Part shown: positions 43,493 through 52,753 of the stretch, one piece after another
How the letters are laid out: each line of letters opens with the position of its first letter
Numbering within the stretch: position 1 is the first letter of the stretch
DNA from: Asticcacaulis sp. EMRT-3
GTDB lineage: Bacteria > Pseudomonadota > Alphaproteobacteria > Caulobacterales > Caulobacteraceae
Length of the DNA stretch: 64,000 nt
Assembly (NCBI RefSeq): GCF_030027245.1
Contig: NZ_JASERT010000001.1
Location: 2,162,501-2,226,500, forward strand
Direction: 5' to 3'
Notes under the pieces: model-generated
What the model was told of the DNA's origin: nothing
Seen by the model: only the letters and a program-made list of their open reading frames with translations
The model's database searches: none
Program-made: the position numbers and the translations under genes

Positions 43493-43570
43493 TCGCTCCC
43501 CGCATCTGCGGGGATGAACCGGTACTTTCTATACAAACCATCTGATCCCCGCATTTGCGGGGACATTCAA
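43493..43570 (+). ncRNA. creA: Degenerate two-repeat mini-CRISPR, candidate CreA guide RNA
   Basis: Repeat 1 (43493-43521) differs from the array repeat at four positions but keeps the stem and the entire 8-base handle ATGAACCG. Repeat 2 (43542-43570) keeps the stem CCCCGC...GCGGGG and has lost the handle. This is the division of labour expected if repeat 1 supplies the 5' handle and repeat 2 the 3' hairpin. The spacer (43522-43541) is 20 bases against 32 in the array. Predicted Cas6e product is 43514-43562, 49 bases. The spacer matches a PAM-flanked site at 43581. This is the antitoxin half of a CreTA-like module by analogy with described type I systems; the naming is inference. Confidence 0.75.
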
Positions 43571-43577
43571 AATATAC

Positions 43578-43600
43578 AAGGTACTATCTATACAAATACA
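43578..43600 (+). promoter_or_regulatory. PAM-flanked partial protospacer for the mini-CRISPR guide
   Basis: AAG (43578-43580), the classical type I-E PAM, directly precedes a sequence equal to the creA-like spacer at positions 1-5 and 7-16. Position 6 differs (A for T), as do positions 17-20. Full-length pairing is absent, so Cascade binding without Cas3 cleavage is expected. The footprint would reach into the promoter at 43602. Confidence 0.75.
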
Positions 43601-43601
43601 T

Positions 43602-43629
43602 GTTGAGATCATAAGAATTGATCATTAAT
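43602..43629 (+). promoter_or_regulatory. Candidate promoter of the creT-like RNA
   Basis: TTGAGA (43602-43607), 16 bases, ATTAAT (43624-43629), giving a start near 43636. Cascade bound from 43578 over about 30 bases would cover the -35 element. Promoter elements are read by eye only. Confidence 0.4.
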
Positions 43630-43707
43630 GTAAAAAGCCCCGCTAGGCGGCAACCTAACGGGGCTAAATCGAAACTACCCACAGTCGCTAGAAAGGAGGC
43701 GTGTTTC

Positions 43708-43737
43708 ATGGTCTGGCTATCCAGCAACATAATATGA
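43708..43737 (+). CDS. Nine-codon mini-ORF ending in tandem AUA codons (CreT-like)
   Basis: The peptide is MVWLSSNII. The last two sense codons are ATA ATA, directly before TGA, and a rare CTA Leu codon is at position 4. The ribosome-binding site is a full match to the anti-Shine-Dalgarno sequence with 8-base spacing. That is far stronger than most genes in this window, and surprising for a nine-residue product. In a high-GC genome AUA is decoded by the scarce tRNA-Ile(CAU). A described minimal CreT acts through two consecutive AUA codons. The peptide itself is probably irrelevant. Confidence 0.65.
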   Translation: MVWLSSNII

Positions 43738-43742
43738 CGCTT

Positions 43743-43793
43743 AATTACCAGAGGCCGTCTGTTGGCGGCATCTGGTAATTCTCTCATTTTTTT
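43743..43793 (+). terminator. Terminator of the creT-like RNA
   Basis: A ten-pair stem AATTACCAGA/TCTGGTAATT with inner GCCGTC/GGCGGC and a TGTT loop, then CTCTCA and seven T. It is a strong intrinsic-type structure on the + strand, although the T tract starts six bases after the stem. Confidence 0.7.
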
Positions 43794-43995
43794 CACACAC
43801 TTTCAACCCTCCGCCATCCCGCTTGTCGGAGCGTTGGACGGTATTGCGCGCCAACCAACAATTCCAGATTGTGCCGCAATATCTCCCGGTTGAAAATCTG
43901 ACGAATCAGGCGCAGTCTCGCCTTGGGCGAGGAGGGATTTCATGACATTCAATCTATAGACCGACCCCTGGCTGGAGGTCAGGCGGGCATCGGGT

Positions 43996-45528
43996 GTGCG
44001 CGACCGCGTCCGGGCCTGCGACATCACGGGCGGCGATGACCCGGTCATGGCGCTGGATTTCCCACGTCCCGACTGGAACGCCGCCGTGACGGAGTTCCTG
44101 ATCGGCCTCACCTATCTGGCCCTGCCTTGCGATGATGTTGATGAATGGGAAGCCCATTTCGTTACCCCGCCCGCGCCGGATGCGCTGCTGAAGGCGTGGC
44201 AGGCCCTTGTGCCGTGCTTCAATCTTGATGGCGAAGGGCCGCTGGCCTTTCAGGATTTTGACGATCTGGTCACGCAGGACATCAAGCCGGTCAGCAGTTT
44301 GCTGATCGACGCCCCCGGCGAAAACGCCCTGCGCAACAATTCCGATCTGTTCGTCAAGCGCGATGGCGTTACGGCCCTCAGCCTGCCTCTGGCGGCGGCG
44401 GCCCTGATCACCCTGCAAACCTATGCGCCTTCGGGCGGGGCCGGGCACCGCACCTCCTTGCGCGGCGGCGGGCCGCTGACCACCCTGGTGACGCCGCGCC
44501 GCAAGGGGCAGAATGTGACGACCTTGTGGGATCGGATCTGGGCCAATGTGCCTTACCGCGATGACAATTTCAGCCTGAGGCCGCAGGATTTGTTTCCGTG
44601 GATGCGGCCTACCCTGACCTCGGCCAAGAATGAGATTGTGACACCGGAAGACCGTCCTCTGGCCCTCAACTTCTTTGCCTGCCCGCGCCGTCTGCGGCTT
44701 GTGTTTTCTGAAGGTCAATGCAGCCTTTCCGGTGCGGCAGGCGCCGTGGTAGCAGGTTTCCGCACCCAGAATTACGGCGCCAATTACCAGTTCTGGCAGC
44801 ACCCTCTGTCGCCCTATTACGAGGATAAAAAGTCCGGCAAATTGCCGTGCCATCCCCATGCCGGCGCTTCCGATTACGGCGACTGGCTGACCTGGTGGGG
44901 ATTTGACGGTTATCCGGCAACCGTGGTCAGGCTGTGGGAAGGGCGGCGTCATATCCTGACCCCGCATCTTGATCCGTCATCGCCCGACGGCATTGAGGCC
45001 TTCGGCTTTGATATGGATAACATGAAGGCCCGCCAGTGGCTTGAGGCCCGCGCGCCGTGGTTGCCGGAAGGCTCTGCGGCGCTTAAAGCCTCAGTCAAAG
45101 CTTTCATCGAAGCCACGGACGAAACCGCGCGCGCCGCCACCTATGCCTGCCGCACAGCTCTTTATGGTCAGAAAAAAGCGGACGACCATTACCGCGTCGA
45201 AGGCGCTGACAGCTTCAAGACACCCGGCGAACAGGTATGGGCCGTGACTCAATCCCTTTTTGAGGCCCAATTGACGCACCTCATCGCCCGCGCCGCAACT
45301 GAGGATGGCGACACCGATTTGCGCGAGGCATGGATCGCCACCTTACGCAAGCAAGCCTTCCGCGTTTTTGAAACCTTTGTCGATGTCGATGGCCTGACCG
45401 ACGAGGAGCCGCGCCGTCTGCTTTATGCCCGCAATCAGCTCAATAACCTCATCATGAGCAAGGCGCGCACGGCCCTGGGGCTGGCCAAGCCTTCCAAATC
45501 CAGCAACAAAACGGAGGAAACCGTCTGA
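43996..45528 (+). CDS. casA: Cascade large subunit Cse1/CasA; native N-terminus carries an amber codon
   Basis: Cse1 recognises the PAM and recruits Cas3. The intact frame from GTG 43996 gives 510 residues. The true start appears to be ATG 43942, with GGAGG just upstream, reading MTFNL-stop-TDPWLEVRRASGVRDR. This is the normal family N-terminus (LLTDPWLPVRR) with TAG at codon 6. Thus either about 18 residues are lost and translation restarts at 43996, the stop is suppressed, or the base is a sequencing error. Later features such as the Cse1 alpha-bundle (LRKQAFRVFETFVD) are intact. The stop overlaps the cse2 start (TGATG). Confidence 0.88.
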   Translation: MRDRVRACDITGGDDPVMALDFPRPDWNAAVTEFLIGLTYLALPCDDVDEWEAHFVTPPAPDALLKAWQALVPCFNLDGEGPLAFQDFDDLVTQDIKPVSSLLIDAPGENALRNNSDLFVKRDGVTALSLPLAAAALITLQTYAPSGGAGHRTSLRGGGPLTTLVTPRRKGQNVTTLWDRIWANVPYRDDNFSLRPQDLFPWMRPTLTSAKNEIVTPEDRPLALNFFACPRRLRLVFSEGQCSLSGAAGAVVAGFRTQNYGANYQFWQHPLSPYYEDKKSGKLPCHPHAGASDYGDWLTWWGFDGYPATVVRLWEGRRHILTPHLDPSSPDGIEAFGFDMDNMKARQWLEARAPWLPEGSAALKASVKAFIEATDETARAATYACRTALYGQKKADDHYRVEGADSFKTPGEQVWAVTQSLFEAQLTHLIARAATEDGDTDLREAWIATLRKQAFRVFETFVDVDGLTDEEPRRLLYARNQLNNLIMSKARTALGLAKPSKSSNKTEETV

Positions 45529-46112
45529 TGGCCGATCCCACGCACATCTATCGCACGGTCTTCCATGACTGGTGGGAAGATAGCATTAAAGCAGCACGTG
45601 AAGGTACAGGTGATCGTGCATCCGCCGCAGCCCTGCGCCGTCTCGATCTGATCGAGGGCTTAAGCGGCCCCGAACCGGACGTCCTCAGCGCTCTGATGGA
45701 TCCGACCTTCCGACACCTCAGAGAGAGGATCGCGAGAGTTGAAAAAGCGGACGGTTACAAGATGACAGATGAAAAAGAAATGGCCCTGACCATCGCCGCG
45801 CGTGCCTTGGCTGGTGTGCGTTCGCATCAGCCCCTGCATCCTGCGTCGGTTATCGGGGGCGAAATGCCGGATCTAAGTGAATCCCGCTTCAAAGCGCTGA
45901 TGCGGGTCGAAACCGATGCCGATCTGTTCGATCAGGCGCGACGTATTTCAGCGCTGATCTGCAAGACCGCCGCCGACACTGGCATGCTGGGGGCCTCGCT
46001 CTACTTGTGGCGGCGCAGACCCGCCATCCGCCGCGATTGGGCGCGTCATTATTACGGACTGGATCTCTACGGGGTGGAAACCCCCGGCAATGCGGCAGCC
46101 GCACAGACCTGA
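45528..46112 (+). CDS. casB: Cascade small subunit Cse2/CasB
   Basis: Cse2 forms a dimer along the belly of type I-E Cascade and stabilises the displaced strand. The protein is 194 residues, mostly helical, with WWEDSIKAA near the N-terminus and the C-terminal RRDWARHYYGLDLY expected for the family. It begins on the last base of the cse1 stop codon, so it depends on cse1 translation reaching the end. Codon use matches the host. Confidence 0.93.
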   Translation: MADPTHIYRTVFHDWWEDSIKAAREGTGDRASAAALRRLDLIEGLSGPEPDVLSALMDPTFRHLRERIARVEKADGYKMTDEKEMALTIAARALAGVRSHQPLHPASVIGGEMPDLSESRFKALMRVETDADLFDQARRISALICKTAADTGMLGASLYLWRRRPAIRRDWARHYYGLDLYGVETPGNAAAAQT

Positions 46113-46143
46113 TTTACATCACAATTTTCGAGAGACGAACCTC

Positions 46144-47238
46144 ATGACTCACTTTATCCAACTGCACCTACTCACCACCTATGCCGCAGCCAATCTCAAT
46201 CGTGACGACACGGGCCGCCCGAAAACGTTGAAATTCGGCGGTGCCGAACGCCTGCGTGTGTCGTCGCAAAGCTTAAAGCGCGCCTTCCGCACCTCGGATA
46301 TATTTTTCCAATATGTCCCAACTGCCATTGGAATCCGCTCCAAATTTTTTGGAAAAGTACTCCGTGATGAACTCATCCGTCTTGGTGCCTCTCAGGAAGA
46401 AGCGGAAAAAATGGTCGTAGATTCTATTGGAAAATCGTCTAATACAGACAAGGGAAAGAATAAACTCGCCACTTGGGATGGAGGAAAAAATTTAACTCAC
46501 TCTCAAATTGTATCTTTGAGTCCTGAAGAGTTGGCGTTGTTAAAAAAAATTGCAGAGTCGCTTCTTGCTGGAACTGAAATATCTAGAAAAGACGCTGTAA
46601 TTCTGACGGAAAAACCGCGTGCAGTAGATATTGCTATGTTTGGTCGCATGTTGGCAGATAACCCCGAATTTAATGTGAATGCTGCGGTGCAAGTAGCCCA
46701 CGCTTTCACCACGCACCGAGCAACCGTTGAAGATGACTTTTTCACTGCTGTGAGTGACCTTCTTGACCCTGATGATGAACACAATGCAGGGGCCGCGCAC
46801 GTAGATAACCAATATTATGGCGCGGGTACATTTTACCTCTATATCTGCATCGACGCTAATCTGCTGCTGGCCAATCTGGCGGGTGACAAAGCGCTGGCCA
46901 AAAATACACTGGAAGCCCTGATCAAGGCCGCCGCGAAGGTCAGCCCCAAGGGTAAGCAAAACAGCTTCGCCAGCCGTTCTATGGCCAGCTACATTTTGCA
47001 GGAAACGGGCGAAGACACGCCGCGCTCGCTGGCCGCGGCCTTTCAGAAGCCGGTCGGCGGTGATGGCGAAAATGACCTCGCCGCCGCTTCCGTAGGCCGT
47101 ATGGTTGAACTGCGCGATGGCTTTGCCCGCGCCTACGGCCTGAAACCCGATCATCTCATTATGGATGTGACCGATCCCGAAAGCGCCACATTGCAAGACC
47201 TGGTTCATGCCGCTCAGGCCATGATCGACCGGATCTGA
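46144..47238 (+). CDS. cas7: Cascade backbone Cas7/CasC (type I-E), with an AT-rich internal segment
   Basis: Cas7 is the six-copy backbone that holds the crRNA in six-base segments. The start at 46144 (MTHFIQLH) follows family alignment, with NLNRDDTGRPKT and RVSSQSLKRAFRTS near the N-terminus. It is 364 residues. The first 150 bases and the last 400 have normal host GC, but about 46296-46840 is strikingly AT-rich, with runs such as AAAAAAA and codons TTA, AGA and ATA. The frame stays open and the protein motifs continue (EKPRAVDIAMFGRM, AHAFTTHRATVEDDFF, GAGTFYLYICIDANLL). This suggests recombination with a low-GC cas7 allele. Confidence 0.95.
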   Translation: MTHFIQLHLLTTYAAANLNRDDTGRPKTLKFGGAERLRVSSQSLKRAFRTSDIFFQYVPTAIGIRSKFFGKVLRDELIRLGASQEEAEKMVVDSIGKSSNTDKGKNKLATWDGGKNLTHSQIVSLSPEELALLKKIAESLLAGTEISRKDAVILTEKPRAVDIAMFGRMLADNPEFNVNAAVQVAHAFTTHRATVEDDFFTAVSDLLDPDDEHNAGAAHVDNQYYGAGTFYLYICIDANLLLANLAGDKALAKNTLEALIKAAAKVSPKGKQNSFASRSMASYILQETGEDTPRSLAAAFQKPVGGDGENDLAAASVGRMVELRDGFARAYGLKPDHLIMDVTDPESATLQDLVHAAQAMIDRI

Positions 47239-47241
47239 GCC

Positions 47242-48063
47242 ATGAGCGAACGCGACTTCCTCATTTTCCGCCTGCGCGGCCCGATGTCGGCCTTTGGCGA
47301 GATTGCTGTCGGCGAACGGCGCAGCCTGTGGGATGCGCCGTCTAAATCCGGCGTCTTAGGTCTGCTGGCCGCCAGCCTTGGCATCGTCCGCGAAGACCAG
47401 ACAGCCCTTGCCCGCCTCGATACAGAGCTTGGCTTTGCCGTCCGCATTGATCAGGCGGGCCAGCCTCTGCGTGATTACCATACGGCTCAGGCGCCCACAG
47501 AAGCCAACCGCACACGCCGCCGCAAACAAGGCCATGATCTCTCCACGCGCAAAGGCGATCTGGATACCGACAAGGACGATCTCAACACCGTGTTGTCCGA
47601 ACGCTTTTATCGTCTCGAAGCCGCTTTTACGGTAGCCTTGTGGGCAAGGCCGGACAGCACGCCTGATCTTGCCGCCCTTGGCGAGGCATTGAAACGTCCG
47701 GTCTTCACCCCCTATCTGGGTCGCAAGGCGTGTCCGTTGAGCAGCCCTCCCCTGCCTCATATTGCGCGCACAGACGGGCTTTTAGCGGCTTTGTCGGCCT
47801 ATGATGCCCATTGGCTGACCCGCGACCAAGCCCTTAGCAAACCCTTTGCCTTTCGCGGCCTGAGTCTGAACGCCGATTCCCGGCCCGTCTGGTTTGAGAT
47901 GCAGGCGGGCCTTGATGCGGAAGACGCCGGCGCCCAGCCCGTGCGCTGGCGGCGCGATGCCCTGCGCAATCGTCCCCTGTGGCAATTTGCCGACCGGCAG
48001 GAGGGCCGCCTGACCTGGCAACCGCCAGTCATCGGCGCTCCAGATCGGGAAGACGCAGCATGA
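47242..48063 (+). CDS. cas5: Cascade subunit Cas5e/CasD
   Basis: Cas5e caps the 5' handle of the crRNA and contacts Cse1. The N-terminal FLIFRLRGPMSAFGEIAVGERR is the RAMP-fold beta strand and Gly-rich signature, followed by PSKSGVLGLLAASLGI. Near the middle, LRDYHTAQ and the C-terminal KPFAFRGLSLNADSRP are family-like. It is 273 residues. It starts 3 bases after the cas7 stop and overlaps cas6e by four bases. Confidence 0.93.
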   Translation: MSERDFLIFRLRGPMSAFGEIAVGERRSLWDAPSKSGVLGLLAASLGIVREDQTALARLDTELGFAVRIDQAGQPLRDYHTAQAPTEANRTRRRKQGHDLSTRKGDLDTDKDDLNTVLSERFYRLEAAFTVALWARPDSTPDLAALGEALKRPVFTPYLGRKACPLSSPPLPHIARTDGLLAALSAYDAHWLTRDQALSKPFAFRGLSLNADSRPVWFEMQAGLDAEDAGAQPVRWRRDALRNRPLWQFADRQEGRLTWQPPVIGAPDREDAA

Positions 48064-48731
48064 ACTGGTTCACTCACGCCACTTTGCGCCGCGACACCCC
48101 TCAGGCACGCGAGCGCCTGAAAGAAAGCTTGCGCCGCCGCCCAGCCTTTGACGCGCATCACAGCCTTGTCTGGCAGATTTTCGACCGCGATCCTGAGGCG
48201 CCGCGCGATTTCATCTACCGCGAAATGCGGCCCGACAATTTCCTGATTGTCTCGGCGCGCACACCCGAAGCCGACCCCGAACTCTGGCATCTGCGCAGCA
48301 AGCCTTATGCGCCCGTCTTGCCAAAGGACGCCAGGTTCGGCTTTTCGCTTCGCGTCAATCCCACGGTTTCGCAACCGCAACCAGAGGGAAAGCGAGGCGT
48401 GCGAAGGGATGTTCTGATGAGTGCCAAACGTGACGCCTCCGCCGCCCTGCGGCCTGAGGAACGCGAAGACATCGCCTTGCACTGGCTACGTACCAAGCTG
48501 GAACGTTGCGGGGCCGACCTCGACACAGACCTCAGCCAGTTGCTTGATTACGACCAGTTACGCCTGCGTCGCAAGGGTCAGACGGAGCGCGCCACCCTGT
48601 CCTATATTGACGTCGAAGGCGTCCTTTCCGTGCGCGATCCCGATAGCCTGCAAGCCGCCCTCGTCTCAGGCATCGGCCACGGACGCGCCTTCGGCCTTGG
48701 CCTGCTTCTGCTCAGGCCCCTCGGAGACTGA
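48060..48731 (+). CDS. cas6e: crRNA endonuclease Cas6e/CasE
   Basis: Cas6e cuts the pre-crRNA at the base of each repeat hairpin and stays bound to the 3' stem. The start at 48060 (MNWFTHATLRRD) overlaps the cas5 stop; a longer frame lies inside cas5. It is 223 residues with two RAMP domains. The likely catalytic His is in FDAHHSLVWQIF. The G-rich loop GIGHGRAFGLGLLLLRP closes the protein. By its action both the array transcript and the degenerate mini-CRISPR at 43493 should be processed. Confidence 0.95.
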   Translation: MNWFTHATLRRDTPQARERLKESLRRRPAFDAHHSLVWQIFDRDPEAPRDFIYREMRPDNFLIVSARTPEADPELWHLRSKPYAPVLPKDARFGFSLRVNPTVSQPQPEGKRGVRRDVLMSAKRDASAALRPEEREDIALHWLRTKLERCGADLDTDLSQLLDYDQLRLRRKGQTERATLSYIDVEGVLSVRDPDSLQAALVSGIGHGRAFGLGLLLLRPLGD

Positions 48732-48733
48732 CC

Positions 48734-49951
<1,218 letters not shown>

Positions 49952-50069
49952 TCAGACCGAATGGAAACGGCATTTGTGTGGTTTAATGTTACCACATTAA
50001 ACAAACGCAGAACTTCGGTAGTTTTTTGACATTGTAAATCTACATAGAAATCAGTAGGTTTCAGCATGT
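49952..50069 (+). promoter_or_regulatory. CRISPR leader
   Basis: An AT-rich stretch between cas2 and the first repeat. It holds a perfect inverted repeat GTTTAATG/CATTAAAC (49981-49988 with 49995-50002) and TTGACA (50026-50031) after a T run, a possible -35 element. The repeats end in ATGAACCG on the + strand, so transcription should run left to right from here. Confidence 0.7.
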
Positions 50070-52471
50070 CTGCTCCCCGCACCCGCGGGGATGAACCGAA
50101 ATTCCTCTCCGCGTTTTGGGTCTGCGCTCCCTGCTCCCCGCACCCGCGGGGATGAACCGGCGCAGTTGCTGGAGGGTGCGGAGGGCGTTTTCTGCTCCCC
50201 GCACCCGCGGGGATGAACCGGCGGGAGAGTGTGGGCTAGCCTATCCGAGGTGCTGCTCCCCGCACCCGCGGGGATGAACCGCCAGGTGGAGCGTCAGAAT
50301 GGTTCCAGTTTCTCTGCTCCCCGCACCCGCGGGGATGAACCGCTGCGGGCAGGCGGCACGAATGCCACGAGCTGCTGCTCCCCGCACCCGCGGGGATGAA
50401 CCGTCTTCGAGCCAGTCTTCGATAACGCCCTGCATCTGCTCCCCGCACCCGCGGGGATGAACCGAGGCACGGGTCTGGGATGATAACGATTTTGGCCTGC
50501 TCCCCGCACCCGCGGGGATGAACCGATCGCCCAGATGCAGGTGCGACAGGCGCGACACTGCTCCCCGCACCCGCGGGGATGAACCGCTGAGCGTCAATGT
50601 CGGGCCGCGTCCAGTTCCCTGCTCCCCGCACCTGCGGGGATGAACCGTGTCGCCTGTGAAATTCCGATAGCGACAGCAACTGCTCCCCGCACCCGCGGGG
50701 ATGAACCGGCGCTGGGGGTTACCGGCGAATTGGTGCGGCGCTGCTCCCCGCACCCGCGGGGATGAACCGTCTCCCGCCTGCCAGCGACAGCCTTTAGGCG
50801 CCTGCTCCCCGCACCCGCGGGGATGAACCGGATTCAGACTTTCCAGACCCGCGACCGCCATGCTGCTCCCCGCACCCGCGGGGATGAACCGATGCTGACC
50901 GGAATCACCTTCGCCTAGGCGAACTGCTCCCCGCACCCGCGGGGATGAACCGTTAACAAAACACGGAAAAACGAACATGACTGACTGCTCCCCGCACCCG
51001 CGGGGATGAACCGTCTATCTCGAATGGGTACGACCTCACGCTTCTCTGCTCCCCGCACCCGCGGGGATGAACCGCCGCTATTGCCCGCCTGCCGTGCCGC
51101 GCCGACCTGCTCCCCGCACCCGCGGGGATGAACCGCCTATCCCTCGCCCATTCGCGGCCCCAATTTGCTGCTCCCCGCACCCGCGGGGATGAACCGTCAT
51201 TTTTTTGTCTCGGTGGTGGGGGCGTGGCCTGCTCCCCGCACCCGCGGGGATGAACCGGCCGAAACCCAAATCATCTATATCCATGACAACTGCTCCCCGC
51301 ACCCGCGGGGATGAACCGCAGTCGCTTGCCAATGCAGCATCAACGGATGGCTGCTCCCCGCACCCGCGGGGATGAACCGCGGACATTTAGGCGTCGGGAT
51401 AATTCAGCACGCTGCTCCCCGCACCCGCGGGGATGAACCGGGCGATAAATATCTCCCTCAATATCGCCAAATCTGCTCCCCGCACCCGCGGGGATGAACC
51501 GTCTTGATCGGCTCGACCGTCTGTCTCGTGAATCTGCTCCCCGCACCCGCGGGGATGAACCGACATCGCAACTAACCATAACCAGAACCTGCTCCCCGCA
51601 CCCGCGGGGATGAACCGAGCTGGTATTCGGTCGCGGCACAGTCTGGCCACTGCTCCCCGCACCCGCGGGGATGAACCGGCCTGCATGTTGATGTCGAAGA
51701 ACAGGTGCATCTGCTCCCCGCACCCGCGGGGATGAACCGTCCCAGTCTTCCCGACTGCCATCTGACCCGCTCTGCTCCCCGCACCCGCGGGGATGAACCG
51801 CTTGCTGGTACGGTTGCCAACTGCCACAAATCCTGCTCCCCGCACCCGCGGGGATGAACCGGCCATCCGGCGAATATCCAAGCATAAAGCCCCCTGCTCC
51901 CCGCACCCGCGGGGATGAACCGCCTGCTTATTGATCATTGCTATCATAGCGCTTCTGCTCCCCGCACCCGCGGGGATGAACCGGATGGACAGTTCGGCCC
52001 GTTCCTGGACAGTTTCTGCTCCCCGCACCCGCGGGGATGAACCGACCTCCCTTAAATCTTCGCTGACGCCCTTGCGCTGCTCCCCGCACCCGCGGGGATG
52101 AACCAGGGGCGGATGGTGCGGGATCGGCGGTGATGGCCTGCTCCCCGCACCCGCGGGGATGAACCGGCGCACAACTCATCTTCGTCATTTGGTAGAGACT
52201 GCTCCCCGCACCCGCGGGGATGAACCGGTTATTGAGCCTCGCTCAGACCAGATCAATGCCTGCTCCCCGCACCCGCGGGGATGAACCACAGCCAGCATAT
52301 CGCGGCGGGGAATAAAGGCCCTGCTCCCCGCACCCGCGGGGATGAACCGATACCCAGCCGCGCCGGTCCATGTGTAAAAACCTGCTCCCCGCACCCGCGG
52401 GGATGAACCAGCCGCGATTTGCCATTTTGGGATTCCGTGATTCTGCTCCCCGCACCCGCGGGGATGAACCG
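50070..52471 (+). CRISPR. Type I-E CRISPR array, 40 repeats and 39 spacers
   Basis: The repeat is 29 bases: CTGCTCCCCGCACCCG then CGGGGATGAACCG. Repeats start every 61 bases from 50070 to 52443, with one exception. The spacer at 51563-51588 has 26 bases instead of 32. One repeat near the leader (50619) has CCT for CCC. Three repeats in the distal third (52077, 52260, 52382) end in A instead of G, and most distal changes fit trailer-end ageing. The stem CCCCGC/GCGGGG is invariant. The leader end is on the left, next to cas2. Confidence 0.98.
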
Positions 52472-52710
52472 ATGCGAACCGCCTTCTCAGTCTGGCTGAT
52501 GACGCCAGAACCTATGACCGCGCCGCCAGATTGCTGCTGGGAGCGCACATTTCGCGTGTACGGCTGATGACCAATAATCCGGCCAATATCGGTGACCTTA
52601 TCAGCGAAGACATCGAAGTCACGGAGCACCTGCCTCTCACCGTTGCGCCTCCGCCCGACGGCCGCGCCTATTTGTCAGCCAAGCGCGCCCGCATGGGCCA
52701 TCTTGGCTAA
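52472..52710 (+). pseudogene. ribA 3' remnant (GTP cyclohydrolase II C-terminus)
   Basis: Right after the last repeat the frame reads ADDARTYDRAARLLLGAH, VRLMTNNPAN and YLSAKRARMGHLG then TAA. These match the end of GTP cyclohydrolase II (DARDYGVAA, RLLTNNP, YLxTKRxRMGH). Only about 75 residues remain and the zinc-binding front half is absent. It marks the right edge of the CRISPR-Cas island. The rest of 52711-52816 holds the promoter of the next operon. Confidence 0.75.
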
Positions 52711-52753
52711 GGCGCGACCGCCCGGTGAAAATATTTTGCGGCGATACGGCAGT

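Larger units (their letters stand above)
43636..43793 (+). ncRNA. creT: Candidate CreT small toxic RNA with hairpins at both ends
   Basis: A 5' hairpin pairs 43636-43647 with 43654-43665 (one mismatch, 6-base loop). A 3' hairpin pairs 43743-43752 with 43771-43780, extended by six inner pairs, and is followed by seven T at 43787-43793. Between them lies a perfect ribosome-binding site AAAGGAGG (43692-43699) and a nine-codon ORF at 43708. Described CreT RNAs have this plan: stable ends, strong translation start, mini-ORF with tandem rare codons that ties up a scarce tRNA. The 5' hairpin preceded by five A could also terminate minus-strand transcripts. Confidence 0.65.

Noticed and set aside
43542..43570. 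Mini-CRISPR as a simple decayed second array
   Set aside because: Selective loss of the repeat 2 handle with intact stems, plus a PAM-flanked match 59 bases away, is not expected from plain decay.
43331..43606. Open frame of 91 codons across the cas3-cse1 interval
   Set aside because: It runs through the NYN remnant in the wrong frame and through the mini-CRISPR, has no ribosome-binding site and no protein features.
43636..43665. Hairpin read only as a minus-strand terminator
   Set aside because: The A run before it would give a T tract on the minus strand, but no minus-strand gene precedes it. Placement at the predicted 5' end of the creT-like RNA fits better, though dual use is possible.
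50236..52629. Long minus-strand open frames with repeated peptides GSSPRVRGA and RFIPAGAGS
   Set aside because: They are translations of the CRISPR repeats and spacers; the 61-base period shifts frame regularly and there is no ribosome-binding site.
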